Shown: positions 9,220 through 18,752 of the stretch, piece after piece
Position numbering within the stretch: the first letter of the stretch is position 1
Layout: each line of letters starts with the position of its first letter
From: Thermodesulfobacteriota bacterium
Lineage (GTDB): Bacteria > Desulfobacterota_D > UBA1144 > Nemesobacterales > UBA2774
Reading direction: 5' to 3'
Length of the DNA stretch: 64,000 nucleotides
Assembly (NCBI GenBank): GCA_040754335.1
Contig: JBFMCV010000002.1
Coordinates: 186,001 to 250,000, forward strand
Notes under the pieces: generated by a model
What the model was told of the DNA's origin: nothing
Databases searched by the model: none
The model's input: only the letters and a program-made list of their open reading frames with translations
Translations under genes and position numbers: made by a program

Positions 9220-10189
9220 TATCCTCGGGCTTAACGCCTTCGGCTTCAGCCCTGAAATTGAGCACAATCCTGTGCTTGAGCACGGCTGGGGCGATCGCCT
9301 TAACGTCGTCGGTCGTCGGCGTGTATCTCCCCGAAAGCACGGCCCGCGCCTTGCTCCCCAGTATGAGGTACTGGGAAGCCCTCGGCCCTACGCCCCACGA
9401 TACGCCCTGCCTTACAGAGTCGGGAGTGCCAGGGTCTTCGGGCCTCGTCGCGCGCGCGACCCTCACGGCGTATTCGGCCACATGGTCCGATACCGGGACC
9501 CTGTGAACGAGCTCCTGATACTCGAGTATCTTCTTCGAGTCGAGTATCTTCCTGGGCTCGGGCTTGTAGGTGCCCGTCGTCGTCTTCACTATCTCTACCT
9601 CTTCTTCGTAAGAGGGGTACGATACGTCAATCTCGAACATGAACCTGTCGAGCTCGGCCTCCGGGAGAGGGTAGGTTCCCTCCTGCTCTATGGGGTTCTG
9701 CGTGGCGAATACCAGGAACGGGGCCGCTATTGGGTAGGTCTCTCCGCCAACGGTCACTTTCTTTTCCTGCATCGCCTGAAGTAATGCCGCCTGAGTTTTG
9801 GGCGAGGCCCTGTTTATCTCGTCGGCGAGGAGTATGTTGCAGAATATGGGGCCGTGTATGAATCTGAAGAACCTAGTGTCCGAAGCCGGGTCCTTCTCCA
9901 GAACCTCCGAGCCCGTGATGTCTGAAGGCATGAGGTCTGGCGTGAACTGGACTCGGTTGAATTTGAGATTGAGCACCTGTGACAGCGTGCTCACGAGGAG
10001 CGTCTTCGCCAGCCCCGGAACGCCCACGAAGAGCGAGTGCCCCGAGGACATGAGGGATATGAGGAGGAGGTCTATGACCTTTTCCTGGCCGACTATGACC
10101 TTCCCGATCTCGCGCACGATCTCGCCCCTCACGGCGGCGAGCTCTTCCGCTTTCTGCCTGTCTTCCTGTGATTCGATTCCGTTATTCAT
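9158..10189 (-). CDS. MoxR-family AAA+ ATPase
   Basis: 343-residue AAA+ chaperone-like ATPase. Walker A is GVPGLAKT (56-63), Walker B and the following sensor region ILLADEINRASP (119-130), sensor 1 ATQNP. MoxR proteins help assemble metal- or cofactor-dependent or surface protein complexes and usually sit with DUF58 and von Willebrand proteins. Here the upstream partners are a TPR-peptidase (8-bp overlap) and a DUF4175-like protein. The expected DUF58/Bat genes are missing because nuoM lies downstream, converging and overlapping by 62 bp. Confidence 0.92.
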   Translation of the reverse strand: MNNGIESQEDRQKAEELAAVRGEIVREIGKVIVGQEKVIDLLLISLMSSGHSLFVGVPGLAKTLLVSTLSQVLNLKFNRVQFTPDLMPSDITGSEVLEKDPASDTRFFRFIHGPIFCNILLADEINRASPKTQAALLQAMQEKKVTVGGETYPIAAPFLVFATQNPIEQEGTYPLPEAELDRFMFEIDVSYPSYEEEVEIVKTTTGTYKPEPRKILDSKKILEYQELVHRVPVSDHVAEYAVRVARATRPEDPGTPDSVRQGVSWGVGPRASQYLILGSKARAVLSGRYTPTTDDVKAIAPAVLKHRIVLNFRAEAEGVKPEDIIREILEKTEPLGDVRLRAS

Positions 10190-11807
10190 GTTCTTCGTCC
10201 TTTTGCGTTAGTATTTCGAGGAACTTCATTTCCCTGTCCGCCTCTTCCGCCTTTCCCTGTTTTGCGTATATGGCGGCGAGGGCCGTATGCACCTCGGGGT
10301 CGAACGGGTTTATCGAGACGACCGCGAGATAGGATTCCTCGGCCTTCGGCAGATTCCCCAATTCGAGATATATTCTTCCGAGAACGAGGTGTATGTCCAC
10401 GTTCTCGGGGTAAAACTCAAGGAGGGGGTCGAGTAATCCGAGCGCCCTGTCCGTTTCGCCCGATGCATTCAAAGCGGACGCGAGGCGCGTGGAAATGAGC
10501 GGAGAGCCGGGGTCGAAGCCGAGAGCCTTCTCGTATTCGTATGACGCGGAGCGCAGCCTGCCCCGTGCGCCCAGGAGGTCGCCCAGCCTCGTATGGCCGC
10601 GCGCCTTGCCGTTGTCTATGTCGACGAGGTCTTCGCTCCCGTCGCCTTTTTCCCCGTCCTTGTTGCTTATCCTTATGCCTTTCACTTTAACGCCCGGTAT
10701 CTTTTCTGTCAGGTTTTTCCCCCGGAGGTATTTTTCCCAGGAGCCGTAGAACGCATCGAAGTCGAGGCCCGTGACGTCTTCTAGCGCGGCTTTATAGTCG
10801 TCCCTCGCCTTCATCGCCTCGAGGAGCCCCACGAGTCCCTCGTTCCCCCACCTGTCCACGAGGAAGCCCACGCTCGTGCCGGCCTGGGCGAAGGCCAGCT
10901 GCGCCTCGCGGGCGCTGTCGAGGAGCGCGAGCGACGGGTGCATCTTCTCGATCGGCACGAGGCCGTCTTTCTCGAGCGCCTGTGCGAGTATGGTTTCGTA
11001 GAACGGTGTGAGCACGTTCCGCTTCTCCTCCCTCCACCTCGACTCCTCGTACTTCGCTATGCCCTCGTGGAGCCAGACGGGGACTGTGTTCTCGCTCTTG
11101 AGGAATATGAGGTAATGCGTGTATTCGTGCGCGAGCGTGTCGGACCACGAATAGCCCTTGGGCAGGAGGCGCGGGGAGAGTATCATTATCCTGTTGAACT
11201 TGCATATGCCTACGACGCCCGTCTTCTCGACGTTCTCGGGCGGGAGAGTAGACGCGACGGTGAAGCTCTCGAGGTCAGGGTATATCTCGATTATTACGGG
11301 GTCTCCGGGATACTCCTCCAGGTCGAGGCCTATCTCGAACCTGGATTTCTCGAGCACGTCCTTTCCGTATTCGGCTATTATGTAGTCCTCGGGGTGCGCG
11401 TACCTTATCGTGAAATACTCGGTCTTCTCTTCCTTGAACTCGGGCTTCTTGCGGACGGAGTGCATTATGAATTCCATGAACCCGTCCTCCTCGTTTTTTT
11501 CGCGGGAAGGGTCCGCGTTGAGCGTTTTTTCGGCGTATTCGTACGCTTTACCGTAGTTGCCGAGATAGTATTCGGTCACGGCCTTGAGGTAATAAGCGTC
11601 GTGCTTTTCTTCATCGGTATTTGCAAGCCGGACCGCCTCGTCCGCCTTTTCCGACGCTTCGCTTATGTCCCATTTCCTTATATCGATCTCCCCCTCCTGG
11701 AGGAGGCTGCTGAGCCCGTCCTTCGGTTCAGGCGCCCCTGACGCAGCTGTGGAGAGGAGCATGAAGAGAGCGACTATAAGTCCCGCACAAAAGCGGATCG
11801 AATTCAT
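10182..11807 (-). CDS. Exported TPR protein with MA-type gluzincin peptidase domain
   Basis: 541 residues. A signal peptide (about 1-25, ending SGA) sends it to the periplasm. Two N-terminal TPR-like helices lead into a peptidase-MA-like domain with HEYTH (227-231) and the third zinc ligand in WLHEGIAKYEE (Glu about 248). C-terminal TPR repeats (about 410-530) follow. The zinc motif is complete, so proteolytic activity is plausible. It overlaps moxR by 8 bp and the gene upstream by 4 bp, so translation is coupled across the three. Substrate unknown. Confidence 0.8.
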   Translation of the reverse strand: MNSIRFCAGLIVALFMLLSTAASGAPEPKDGLSSLLQEGEIDIRKWDISEASEKADEAVRLANTDEEKHDAYYLKAVTEYYLGNYGKAYEYAEKTLNADPSREKNEEDGFMEFIMHSVRKKPEFKEEKTEYFTIRYAHPEDYIIAEYGKDVLEKSRFEIGLDLEEYPGDPVIIEIYPDLESFTVASTLPPENVEKTGVVGICKFNRIMILSPRLLPKGYSWSDTLAHEYTHYLIFLKSENTVPVWLHEGIAKYEESRWREEKRNVLTPFYETILAQALEKDGLVPIEKMHPSLALLDSAREAQLAFAQAGTSVGFLVDRWGNEGLVGLLEAMKARDDYKAALEDVTGLDFDAFYGSWEKYLRGKNLTEKIPGVKVKGIRISNKDGEKGDGSEDLVDIDNGKARGHTRLGDLLGARGRLRSASYEYEKALGFDPGSPLISTRLASALNASGETDRALGLLDPLLEFYPENVDIHLVLGRIYLELGNLPKAEESYLAVVSINPFDPEVHTALAAIYAKQGKAEEADREMKFLEILTQKDEEHE

Positions 11808-14800
11808 TTTATTATCCTGTCGTAGTATTTCTTGTTCAGCTCGCTGTAGCCTTCGGGCGAGCCCCCTTTCATCGCCTCGAGTATCTTCTCCTTGAATTCC
11901 TTTCCTATCTCCGTCTCGGCGGCTTCGGGTATCTCTACGTATTCCGTATCCACTCCCTGCGTTCCCTGGCGCATCTGCTGCCGGCCGAGCACCATCGGCA
12001 CAGGGGAGCCCTGCCCCTGCGCGCTCGCCTGCATCTTCTGAAGGAGGCTCTCGGCTTTCTCACGCGCCGCCTTGAGGGATTTGACCGCCTCGTCCTGGTT
12101 CGATATTGCCTTGGACAGCTCGTTCCCGCCGAGGTTGTCCGAAGCTCTGCCCATCTGGTCCTGGGCGTCCGAGAGCTCTTCGCCTATGTCGGGGCTCAGG
12201 AGCATCTCCTTTCTCAGATCCTCGACCTCGTCCGAAAGCCCGCCGGTGTCCTTCCTGATCTCGTCCTGCCTCTTTGCCATGCCGGAGGATTCGGGCGCTT
12301 CTTTATCCGCGCGGAGGAGGTCTTCGAGGTCCCTCGCGACCTCGCCCGCGAGCCGCTCCGAGTTCCCTAACTCCTCCCTTGCCGATTTCAGGTTTCCTAC
12401 GCCCGCATCGCCCAGGTCACGGAGTCCCTTGGAGGTTTCCTCGACGTTCCTCGCGTTCTTGTGAGCCTCTTTCGTCTCCATCGAATCGAGCCAGTTCTTG
12501 AGCTCCTCGGCCTTCTGTATAAGGCTGTCGAGGAGATACGTACCCTCGGGCGAGCTTTCGTTCACTCCGCTCTTCGTGACCTTCGATTTCGCCTGCGAGA
12601 GGTTTTTTATTATCTCCTCCACTTTTTCCTTCTCCCGGTCTATAAAACTGCGCAGGCTGCCGCTTCCCGATCCTTCCTCCTCGAGCAGCGAATCCTTGAG
12701 ACCCTGAGTCCTGTCTCTGAGCCCCGTCTCCTCCTTCTCGAGCCCCTCGAGCCTGGCTATGATCTCGCCGAGCTTCGACATATCCTGGGAGAGGGAAGAC
12801 TGTCCGAACGACTGCATCCCGCCCTCGAGGGAGGCCATCATGCTCTCGAGACTCTGCTGGAGGCCCGCAAGCATCTGCATGGCCTTTTCGATGTTCCCTT
12901 CCTTCATCAGCTTCGCTATCTCATCGAGCTTATCCTGCATGTCTATCGACTTGAACGCGTCCCGGTTCAGAAATCCCTCCTGTATGTCGCCGCTCATTGC
13001 GCTCATCTTGCGCGCGAGCTCGGACATGAGCTTCTCGAGCTCGGCGAGCTTCTTCTCGATCTCCTGCTTGAGTGTCTGGTCGCCTGTCTCGTTAAGCTTC
13101 TTCATCATTTCCGAGAGCTCCGCGTACTCTTTCATGAGCTCTCTGCCCGCTAGGAGCGAGTCCCTCAGCTTCTCGCCCTTTATCATGGTGTCGAGGAACA
13201 GTATGTCCTCCTCGAACTCGGCGATCTCTCTCTTCATGAGCCTGCCTGCGCGGGGTATGTCCACGCTGGCGAAATTCTCGAACATTCCGCGGCGCTCAGC
13301 TAAGAGCTCGTCTATCCTCACATCCATGTTCGCGAGCCCGGCGAAGTACGTGTAATCGGAGCGGTTGTCTTCCTTCATGCCCTCAAGCGTTTTCTTGAGC
13401 GTGACGGACGCGCTCTCTATGCCCGCGGTGAGCTTCCGCTGCGTGTCCAGCATCTCTTCGATATTGACCGAGCCGAGAGTTCCCGCGCTTTCGTCCATCT
13501 CCGGCATAGCGGCGCTCTTCCCCGTCGCGGCGGATTTCTTTCCCGCACCCGAGGCTTCTATCTCGTCGCCCAGCACGCCTATCAGCTCTTCCATAAGACG
13601 CTCGGCATAGCTCATCACGTCCTTGTGCATCTTTGAGGCGTCCTTGAGCCTGACCGTGATAGCGTTCGATACCCCTCGTTTGCGCCCCGAGACGGAGTCG
13701 TTGTCTACGGCCTCCACGCGGAGCTTGAGAGTGTCGCCCGCCCCGAAATCGAGTCCGCCTGTGTCGAGCGTGTACTTGCCCTTGTAAGCGAGCGGGGCAT
13801 CCTTCGCCTTCCCGATGAGCTTGCCGGATTTCCCTGATTCTCCCTCCCACGTGAGCATGAATTCGGTGAGGCCGTAGTCGTCCCGAGCGTCGTAGTTTAT
13901 TTCTATCCTCCCGTCGGGGCCTGAATCTATCTCGTTCCCCTGGGGGGTGCTTATGGTGACTTCGGGTTTCATGTCTTCGCTCGACGTTATTTTATAGGAC
14001 CTCGTCCTGAGCCCTCCGCCCTCGTCCGTTATCAGGTAGCTCCCGTCGCCCAGGACCTGGAATTCGGCCGTTATCTTTCCGTCTTCCACGGTCACCGGAT
14101 AAGACGCCCCGTTCCCGGTTGCGAGCTTTCCTCCTTCGTACCTGCCGATGGGCTTCGCGGCGAGCCTGACCCTCGTACCCTTGAGGGCCTCTATGTCGCC
14201 TGTACTGTTTTTTATGGTTGCTGACGGGATTTTCGCATACCCTGGATAGCTGAGCGTTATCTCTATATCCGCGAGCCTTAGATTGGGCCCGCCTGAGGCG
14301 GGAGTGAGAGCGGAGCTGAATATAAAACTCCTGAATTCGCCTGCGGCCAGGAAGAGAGCTGCCGCTGCGATGACGGCTGCGCCCGCGGCCGGGAGGGAAT
14401 ATCTCCTGAGCTTCCCGAGAGGGAAAAGCGTTTTTTGGTCGATAGATACGAGCTTCCCCGTGACGGCTTCGATATGGGCCAGCGCCAGGGCGTCCGAAGT
14501 CCCGCGCGAAACATCCCCGGCTCTCACGGCTTCTTGAAGCTCAACCGCTGAGAGCGCGTCCTCGCCGAGCCCGGCCGTATTTTTCTCGAGCTCCGAGAAT
14601 GCGTCCATGCCCGATTTGTTTTTGATCAGGGGGAGATAAATAAACCTGTAAAGACAGTAAGCAAGGCAGAATACGAGCGCGGCTTTGAGCGCGGCGTAAT
14701 ATAGCGGTGCTCTCCACGGCAGCGAAAGGAGAGAGACGGCCGCGAGCGCCGGCAGAAACACGAGCGCCGTGAGCGCAACCCCTTTCAAGAGCAGGAATTT

Positions 14801-14866
14801 CCTCCTCTTTTTTTCGAGTCCGCTAATGAGACTCCCGAGCTTTTCCCTGGAACCGGCTCTCCGCAT
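11804..14866 (-). CDS. DUF4175-like membrane-anchored coiled-coil protein
   Basis: 1020 residues. Two membrane segments near residues 28-75 and another near 150-175 anchor the N-terminus. A beta-rich part follows (about 190-400; SYPGYAKIPSATIKN, TISTPQGNEIDSGPDGRI). From about 400 to 960 it is long charged helix with coiled-coil character, rich in Glu, Lys and Met (for example MQDKLDEIAKLMKEGNIEKA). This layout matches the large DUF4175-type proteins found with MoxR operons. It is the first gene of the operon. Function unknown; a periplasmic scaffold or sensor is my guess. Confidence 0.65.
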   Translation of the reverse strand: MRRAGSREKLGSLISGLEKKRRKFLLLKGVALTALVFLPALAAVSLLSLPWRAPLYYAALKAALVFCLAYCLYRFIYLPLIKNKSGMDAFSELEKNTAGLGEDALSAVELQEAVRAGDVSRGTSDALALAHIEAVTGKLVSIDQKTLFPLGKLRRYSLPAAGAAVIAAAALFLAAGEFRSFIFSSALTPASGGPNLRLADIEITLSYPGYAKIPSATIKNSTGDIEALKGTRVRLAAKPIGRYEGGKLATGNGASYPVTVEDGKITAEFQVLGDGSYLITDEGGGLRTRSYKITSSEDMKPEVTISTPQGNEIDSGPDGRIEINYDARDDYGLTEFMLTWEGESGKSGKLIGKAKDAPLAYKGKYTLDTGGLDFGAGDTLKLRVEAVDNDSVSGRKRGVSNAITVRLKDASKMHKDVMSYAERLMEELIGVLGDEIEASGAGKKSAATGKSAAMPEMDESAGTLGSVNIEEMLDTQRKLTAGIESASVTLKKTLEGMKEDNRSDYTYFAGLANMDVRIDELLAERRGMFENFASVDIPRAGRLMKREIAEFEEDILFLDTMIKGEKLRDSLLAGRELMKEYAELSEMMKKLNETGDQTLKQEIEKKLAELEKLMSELARKMSAMSGDIQEGFLNRDAFKSIDMQDKLDEIAKLMKEGNIEKAMQMLAGLQQSLESMMASLEGGMQSFGQSSLSQDMSKLGEIIARLEGLEKEETGLRDRTQGLKDSLLEEEGSGSGSLRSFIDREKEKVEEIIKNLSQAKSKVTKSGVNESSPEGTYLLDSLIQKAEELKNWLDSMETKEAHKNARNVEETSKGLRDLGDAGVGNLKSAREELGNSERLAGEVARDLEDLLRADKEAPESSGMAKRQDEIRKDTGGLSDEVEDLRKEMLLSPDIGEELSDAQDQMGRASDNLGGNELSKAISNQDEAVKSLKAAREKAESLLQKMQASAQGQGSPVPMVLGRQQMRQGTQGVDTEYVEIPEAAETEIGKEFKEKILEAMKGGSPEGYSELNKKYYDRIIK

Positions 14867-14964
14867 GTATAAAAAAGATTACCTCACTCATCCGGCTTAC
14901 GGAAGTTGGTACCCTCAATTAACTATGCTATCCTAATCGGTCGCCGGATATAAGAAGAATCCTG

Positions 14965-15393
14965 ATGGGTTACAAGAAACTGCTTACGAAGAAAATGGAG
15001 TTTTCCGCCTCCCACCGTTACTGGAACCCGGGGTGGAGCGAGGAGAAGAACAGGGAGGTGTTCGGGAAGGCGGCGGGCCCCCACGGGCACGGGCATAACT
15101 ACTGCCTCGAGGTGACCGTCGAGGGGGAGGTCGACCCCGGGACGGGGATGATAATAAACCTCTACGACCTCAAGACCATAATGAAGGAAGTGCTTACGGA
15201 TTTCGACCACAAGCACTTAAACGACGACAACCCCCGCTTCATTGACCTCATACCGACGACCGAGAACATCGCCCGCGTCCTGTGGGACATCTTTGAGGAC
15301 AGGCTCGGAGGAGATGCGAGGTGCAGACTCTACAGGATAAGGCTCTACGAAACGCCCGACCTATACGTCGATTACTGGAGGGAGCCGTCATAA
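14965..15393 (+). CDS. 6-pyruvoyl-tetrahydropterin synthase/QueD homologue lacking the catalytic Cys
   Basis: 142 residues of the PTPS/QueD family. Zinc ligands are present in FSASHR and HGHGHNY, and the glutamate in the LYETPDLYVDY segment is kept. The position of the catalytic cysteine (family CNNPxGHGHNY) reads KAAGPHGHGHNY, with Ala in place of Cys, so the classical PTPS reaction may be lost or changed. The neighbouring paralogue keeps the Cys. First gene of a three-gene pterin operon ending in folE. Confidence 0.85.
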   Translation: MGYKKLLTKKMEFSASHRYWNPGWSEEKNREVFGKAAGPHGHGHNYCLEVTVEGEVDPGTGMIINLYDLKTIMKEVLTDFDHKHLNDDNPRFIDLIPTTENIARVLWDIFEDRLGGDARCRLYRIRLYETPDLYVDYWREPS

Positions 15394-15821
15394 GGGAAAT
15401 AGCCGCGGTCACCAGGAGATACAGGTTCTCGGCGGGGCACAGGCTCTATATAAAGGGGCTTTCGGACGAGGAGAATCTGAGGATTTTCGACACCTGCTCG
15501 AACCCTAACGGGCACGGCCACGATTATTATCTCGAGGTGAGGGTCTCGGGGGGCATAGACCCGGAGACGGGAATGGTTATAAACCCGGAAGAGCTCGACA
15601 CGACCGTGGGGGACGCGCTCGGGGAGCTCGATTACAAGAGGCTCGACATCGAAGTCCCCTATTTCACGGAACGCCAGCCCACGGGGGAGAACATAGCCGA
15701 ATACCTGTGGAAGGGGTTGAGTGGACGTCTCGGAAAGAAGCTCGTACACCTGAGACTGAGCGAGACGTCGAGCAGCTATTTCGAATTCTTCGACGAGGAG
15801 GGATACCCGTATGAGCGTTGA
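15390..15821 (+). CDS. 6-pyruvoyl-tetrahydropterin synthase/QueD homologue with catalytic Cys
   Basis: PTPS/QueD paralogue with the full motif [18 protein letters not shown], zinc His in FSAGHR and the acid in [11 protein letters not shown]. It acts on dihydroneopterin triphosphate made by FolE, encoded next. A GTG at 15321 is in frame but would overlap the previous gene by 73 bp and add 23 residues without a counterpart. An ATA at 15390, overlapping the upstream TAA, has GGAGG 8 nt before it. It gives exactly 18 residues up to the His-Arg of FSAGHR, as in the upstream paralogue. I therefore place the start at ATA, as an inference. Confidence 0.85.
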   Translation: MREIAAVTRRYRFSAGHRLYIKGLSDEENLRIFDTCSNPNGHGHDYYLEVRVSGGIDPETGMVINPEELDTTVGDALGELDYKRLDIEVPYFTERQPTGENIAEYLWKGLSGRLGKKLVHLRLSETSSSYFEFFDEEGYPYER

Positions 15822-16365
15822 AAAGGCCGTGAGAGAGATACTTATCGAGATAGGGGAGGATCCGGATAGAGAGGGGCTCAGGGATACGCCCAGCAGGATG
15901 GCGGATATGTTCAGGGAGCTTACAGCGGGATATGATGCGAGCCCCTATCAGATAATCCAGGAAGCACTCTTCAATATCAAGTACGACGAGATGGTCGTAG
16001 TGAAGGACATAGAATTCTACAGCCTCTGCGAGCACCACATGCTCCCCTTCTTCGGCAAGTGCAGCGTCGGATACATCCCTAACGGGAAGATAGTGGGCCT
16101 GAGCAAAATACCTAGGATAGTTGAAGTGTTTTCGAGGCGTCTCCAGGTTCAGGAGAGGATGACGGCCGAGATAGCGGACTTCCTCATGGAGGTGCTCAAC
16201 CCGCTCGGGGTCGCCGTTGTGGCCGAGGCCCAGCACCTCTGCATGGCTATGAGGGGTATAATGAAGGCCGACGCAAGCATGCTCACGAGCTCGATGCGCG
16301 GGGCGTTCAAGAAAGACGAGAGGACGAGGGGAGAATTCCTGAGCTTCATAGGCAAACATGCCTGA
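15811..16365 (+). CDS. folE: GTP cyclohydrolase I FolE
   Basis: 184 residues; opens GTP to 7,8-dihydroneopterin triphosphate, the first step of folate and other pterins. Zinc ligands are in [10 protein letters not shown] and the later [22 protein letters not shown] is the usual substrate loop. It overlaps the upstream pterin synthase gene by 11 bp. The set folE plus two PTPS homologues points to a tetrahydropterin or a folate bypass. No queC or queE is nearby to suggest queuosine. Confidence 0.95.
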   Translation: MSVEKAVREILIEIGEDPDREGLRDTPSRMADMFRELTAGYDASPYQIIQEALFNIKYDEMVVVKDIEFYSLCEHHMLPFFGKCSVGYIPNGKIVGLSKIPRIVEVFSRRLQVQERMTAEIADFLMEVLNPLGVAVVAEAQHLCMAMRGIMKADASMLTSSMRGAFKKDERTRGEFLSFIGKHA

Positions 16366-16440
16366 CCGCAGCCGGGATAGAAATAATCCCCGCCTCGTAT
16401 ATAATTAACGCCAGAGACACCAAACAAGGGCTAATTCGGG

Positions 16441-17766
16441 ATGCAGCGCATCATAGTAGTCGGACTCAGCCACAAGACCGCGCCTGTCGAAATAAGGGAG
16501 CGGTTCTCATTCACCCAGGAAGAGCTCGAGGACGGGCTCGTAACGCTCGCTACCAAGAGCCACATCGAGGAATGCATGATAGTCTCCACCTGCAACAGGG
16601 TGGAGGTCTACGCGGTCTCCGAGAACGCGGACGGGTGCGTCGAGAGCGTGAAGGAGTTCCTCTCGGAGTTCCATTCCATAGCCGGGGACGCATTCTCCCC
16701 ATACCTGTACGTTTCGGCGGGACACATGGCCGTGAGACACTTCTACAAGGTCGCGTCGGGGATAGACTCGATGGTCGTGGGCGAGCCCCAGATACTCGGC
16801 CAGATCAAACAGGCTTATAAAACGGCGGTGATAAAAGGCACGGCCGGGCTGATACTGAACAGGCTTTCTCACTCGGCGTTTTTCGTAGCGAAGAGGGTGA
16901 GGACAGAGACGGGCATAGGCTCGAGGGCCGTTTCCGTGAGCTACGTGGCCGTCGAGCTCGCGAAGAGGATTTTCGACAAGCTCACCCGGAGGAAGATACT
17001 GCTCGTGGGCTCGGGAGAGATGGCGGAGCTCGCCGCGAGGAACCTGATCCGGGCGGGCGTCGGCGAGCTGATAATAGCCAGCAGGAATTTCGAGAACGCG
17101 GCCTCCCTTGCCGAGAGGCTTAACGGTAAGCCCATAATGTTCGAAGAGGTCTTTTACAGCTTGAAGGACGTGGATATCATGATCACGGCCACGGGGTCGC
17201 CCGAGTTCATAATAAAACCGCAGCACGTGAAGGAGGCGCTCAAGCTCAGGAACAACGAGCCTATGTTCATGATAGACATAGCCGTCCCCCGCGACATCGA
17301 CCCAAGGATAGGAGAGCTCGCGGACGTCTACCTCTACGATATAGACGACCTCAAGAACGTGCTCGACGAGAACATCAAGTCGAGAAAAGAGAACGCGGAG
17401 AAGGCGGAAGAAATAGTGATCGAGGTTGAAAAGGCGTTTCAGGCCTGGCTAAACAGCCTTAAGGTCGTGCCCGCCATAATAGACCTCAAGAAAAGGTTCG
17501 AGCAGATAAAAAAGAGCGAGGTCGAGAGGGCGCTCGCCAAGCTCGAGAATTACTCCGACAAGGACAAGGACGTCATCAGCCTGATGGCGTCGCGGATCAT
17601 AGGCAAGATACTCCACGGCCCGCTGACCAATCTCAAGAAAGAGGCCTCCACGTCGCGCGGGGCCCTTTACGTCGATTCGGTTAAGAAGCTCTTCGAGCTC
17701 GAGACCGAAATCATGCTCATTGCCGAAGAAGAGGAAGATGAAGCGATCTTTCAGGATTGGAACTAG
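16441..17766 (+). CDS. hemA: Glutamyl-tRNA reductase HemA
   Basis: 441 residues. Reduces glutamyl-tRNA(Glu) to glutamate-1-semialdehyde in the C5 route to tetrapyrroles. The catalytic region IVSTCNRVEVYAV (Cys about 50), GEPQILGQIKQAYK and the Rossmann loop LLVGSGEMAELAARNL are diagnostic, with the C-terminal dimerisation helices present. hemC follows, overlapping by 29 bp in another frame, so the two are an operon. Confidence 0.96.
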   Translation: MQRIIVVGLSHKTAPVEIRERFSFTQEELEDGLVTLATKSHIEECMIVSTCNRVEVYAVSENADGCVESVKEFLSEFHSIAGDAFSPYLYVSAGHMAVRHFYKVASGIDSMVVGEPQILGQIKQAYKTAVIKGTAGLILNRLSHSAFFVAKRVRTETGIGSRAVSVSYVAVELAKRIFDKLTRRKILLVGSGEMAELAARNLIRAGVGELIIASRNFENAASLAERLNGKPIMFEEVFYSLKDVDIMITATGSPEFIIKPQHVKEALKLRNNEPMFMIDIAVPRDIDPRIGELADVYLYDIDDLKNVLDENIKSRKENAEKAEEIVIEVEKAFQAWLNSLKVVPAIIDLKKRFEQIKKSEVERALAKLENYSDKDKDVISLMASRIIGKILHGPLTNLKKEASTSRGALYVDSVKKLFELETEIMLIAEEEEDEAIFQDWN

Positions 17767-18658
17767 GGGGAGCCTGCTTGCCCTCTGGCAGGCGAATTAC
17801 ATCAAGGACCTCCTCCTGGCATCCCGCCCGGAGCTTCATCCGGAGATACGCATAATTAAAACCACCGGAGACAGGAACCTCGAATCCCCTCTTTCCGAGA
17901 TCGGTGGGAAAGGGGTATTCGTCAAGGAGATAGAGGAGGCGCTGCTGTCGGAAGACGTGGACATAGCCGTCCACAGCATGAAAGACCTTCCGGCCGTGCT
18001 GCCTCCCGGCCTCGTCATCGGGGCTGTCGCCGAGAGGCACGACCCGAGGGACGCGCTCTTATCTGAGGGCGATATCAAGCTGGACGAGCTTCCGGAAGGC
18101 GCGCGCGTGGGCACGGGGAGCCTCAGGAGAGGGGCGCAGCTGCTCAACCTCATGCCCGGGCTCAGGATAGTGCCCATTAGGGGGAACGTGGACACGAGGG
18201 TCAAAAAACTGAGGGAGGGCGAGGAATACGACGCTGTCATTCTCGCAGCCGCGGGCCTCGGGCGGATGGGGCTCCTCGAAGAGGCCGCGGAAATCATTCC
18301 CGCCGACGTTATCGTGCCTGCCCCGGGACAGGGGATAATCGCCGTCGAATGCAGGGAGGGGGACGGGGGGACTAGGGATATCATCTCGGTCATCAATCAC
18401 GGGGAGACATGGACTGCCGGCGCGGCCGAAAGGGCTTTCCTCAGGAGGCTCGGCGGGGACTGTAATATCCCGGCCGGGTGTTACGCGGAGGTCGGGGGGG
18501 ATTGGGTAACGATCACGGGCATTCTCGCGTCGCCCGACGGGAAAACGGTGATCAGGGAGCATTCTTCGGGAGATGCCAATGACGCCGAGGCTTTGGGCCG
18601 CGCTCTTGCCGGGCTTATCCTCGACAAAGGCGGAGACAGGCTCACAGCGGCCCGCTGA
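17738..18658 (+). CDS. hemC: Porphobilinogen deaminase HemC
   Basis: 306 residues. Joins four porphobilinogens into hydroxymethylbilane. RIGTRGSLLALWQA opens the protein; HSMKDLPA and RRGAQLL are in the active site, and GGDCNIPAGC carries the cysteine that binds the dipyrromethane cofactor. An in-frame TTG at 17720 would add six residues. The ATG at 17738, after GAGGAAG, gives the usual MKRSFRIGTRG start. It overlaps hemA by 29 bp. hemD is not in the window. Confidence 0.95.
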   Translation: MKRSFRIGTRGSLLALWQANYIKDLLLASRPELHPEIRIIKTTGDRNLESPLSEIGGKGVFVKEIEEALLSEDVDIAVHSMKDLPAVLPPGLVIGAVAERHDPRDALLSEGDIKLDELPEGARVGTGSLRRGAQLLNLMPGLRIVPIRGNVDTRVKKLREGEEYDAVILAAAGLGRMGLLEEAAEIIPADVIVPAPGQGIIAVECREGDGGTRDIISVINHGETWTAGAAERAFLRRLGGDCNIPAGCYAEVGGDWVTITGILASPDGKTVIREHSSGDANDAEALGRALAGLILDKGGDRLTAAR

Positions 18659-18752
18659 GAACACATGCGGGTCAAATCATCGGTTCTCCTATTTCCTCCC
18701 TTTCAAAAATACGGGCTTTCGTGGTAGTATAGTATTCCATAAGGAGTGCGCT

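Noticed and set aside
10938-11741. 267-codon plus-strand frame
   Set aside because: Antisense to the TPR-peptidase gene. No ribosome site or family feature.
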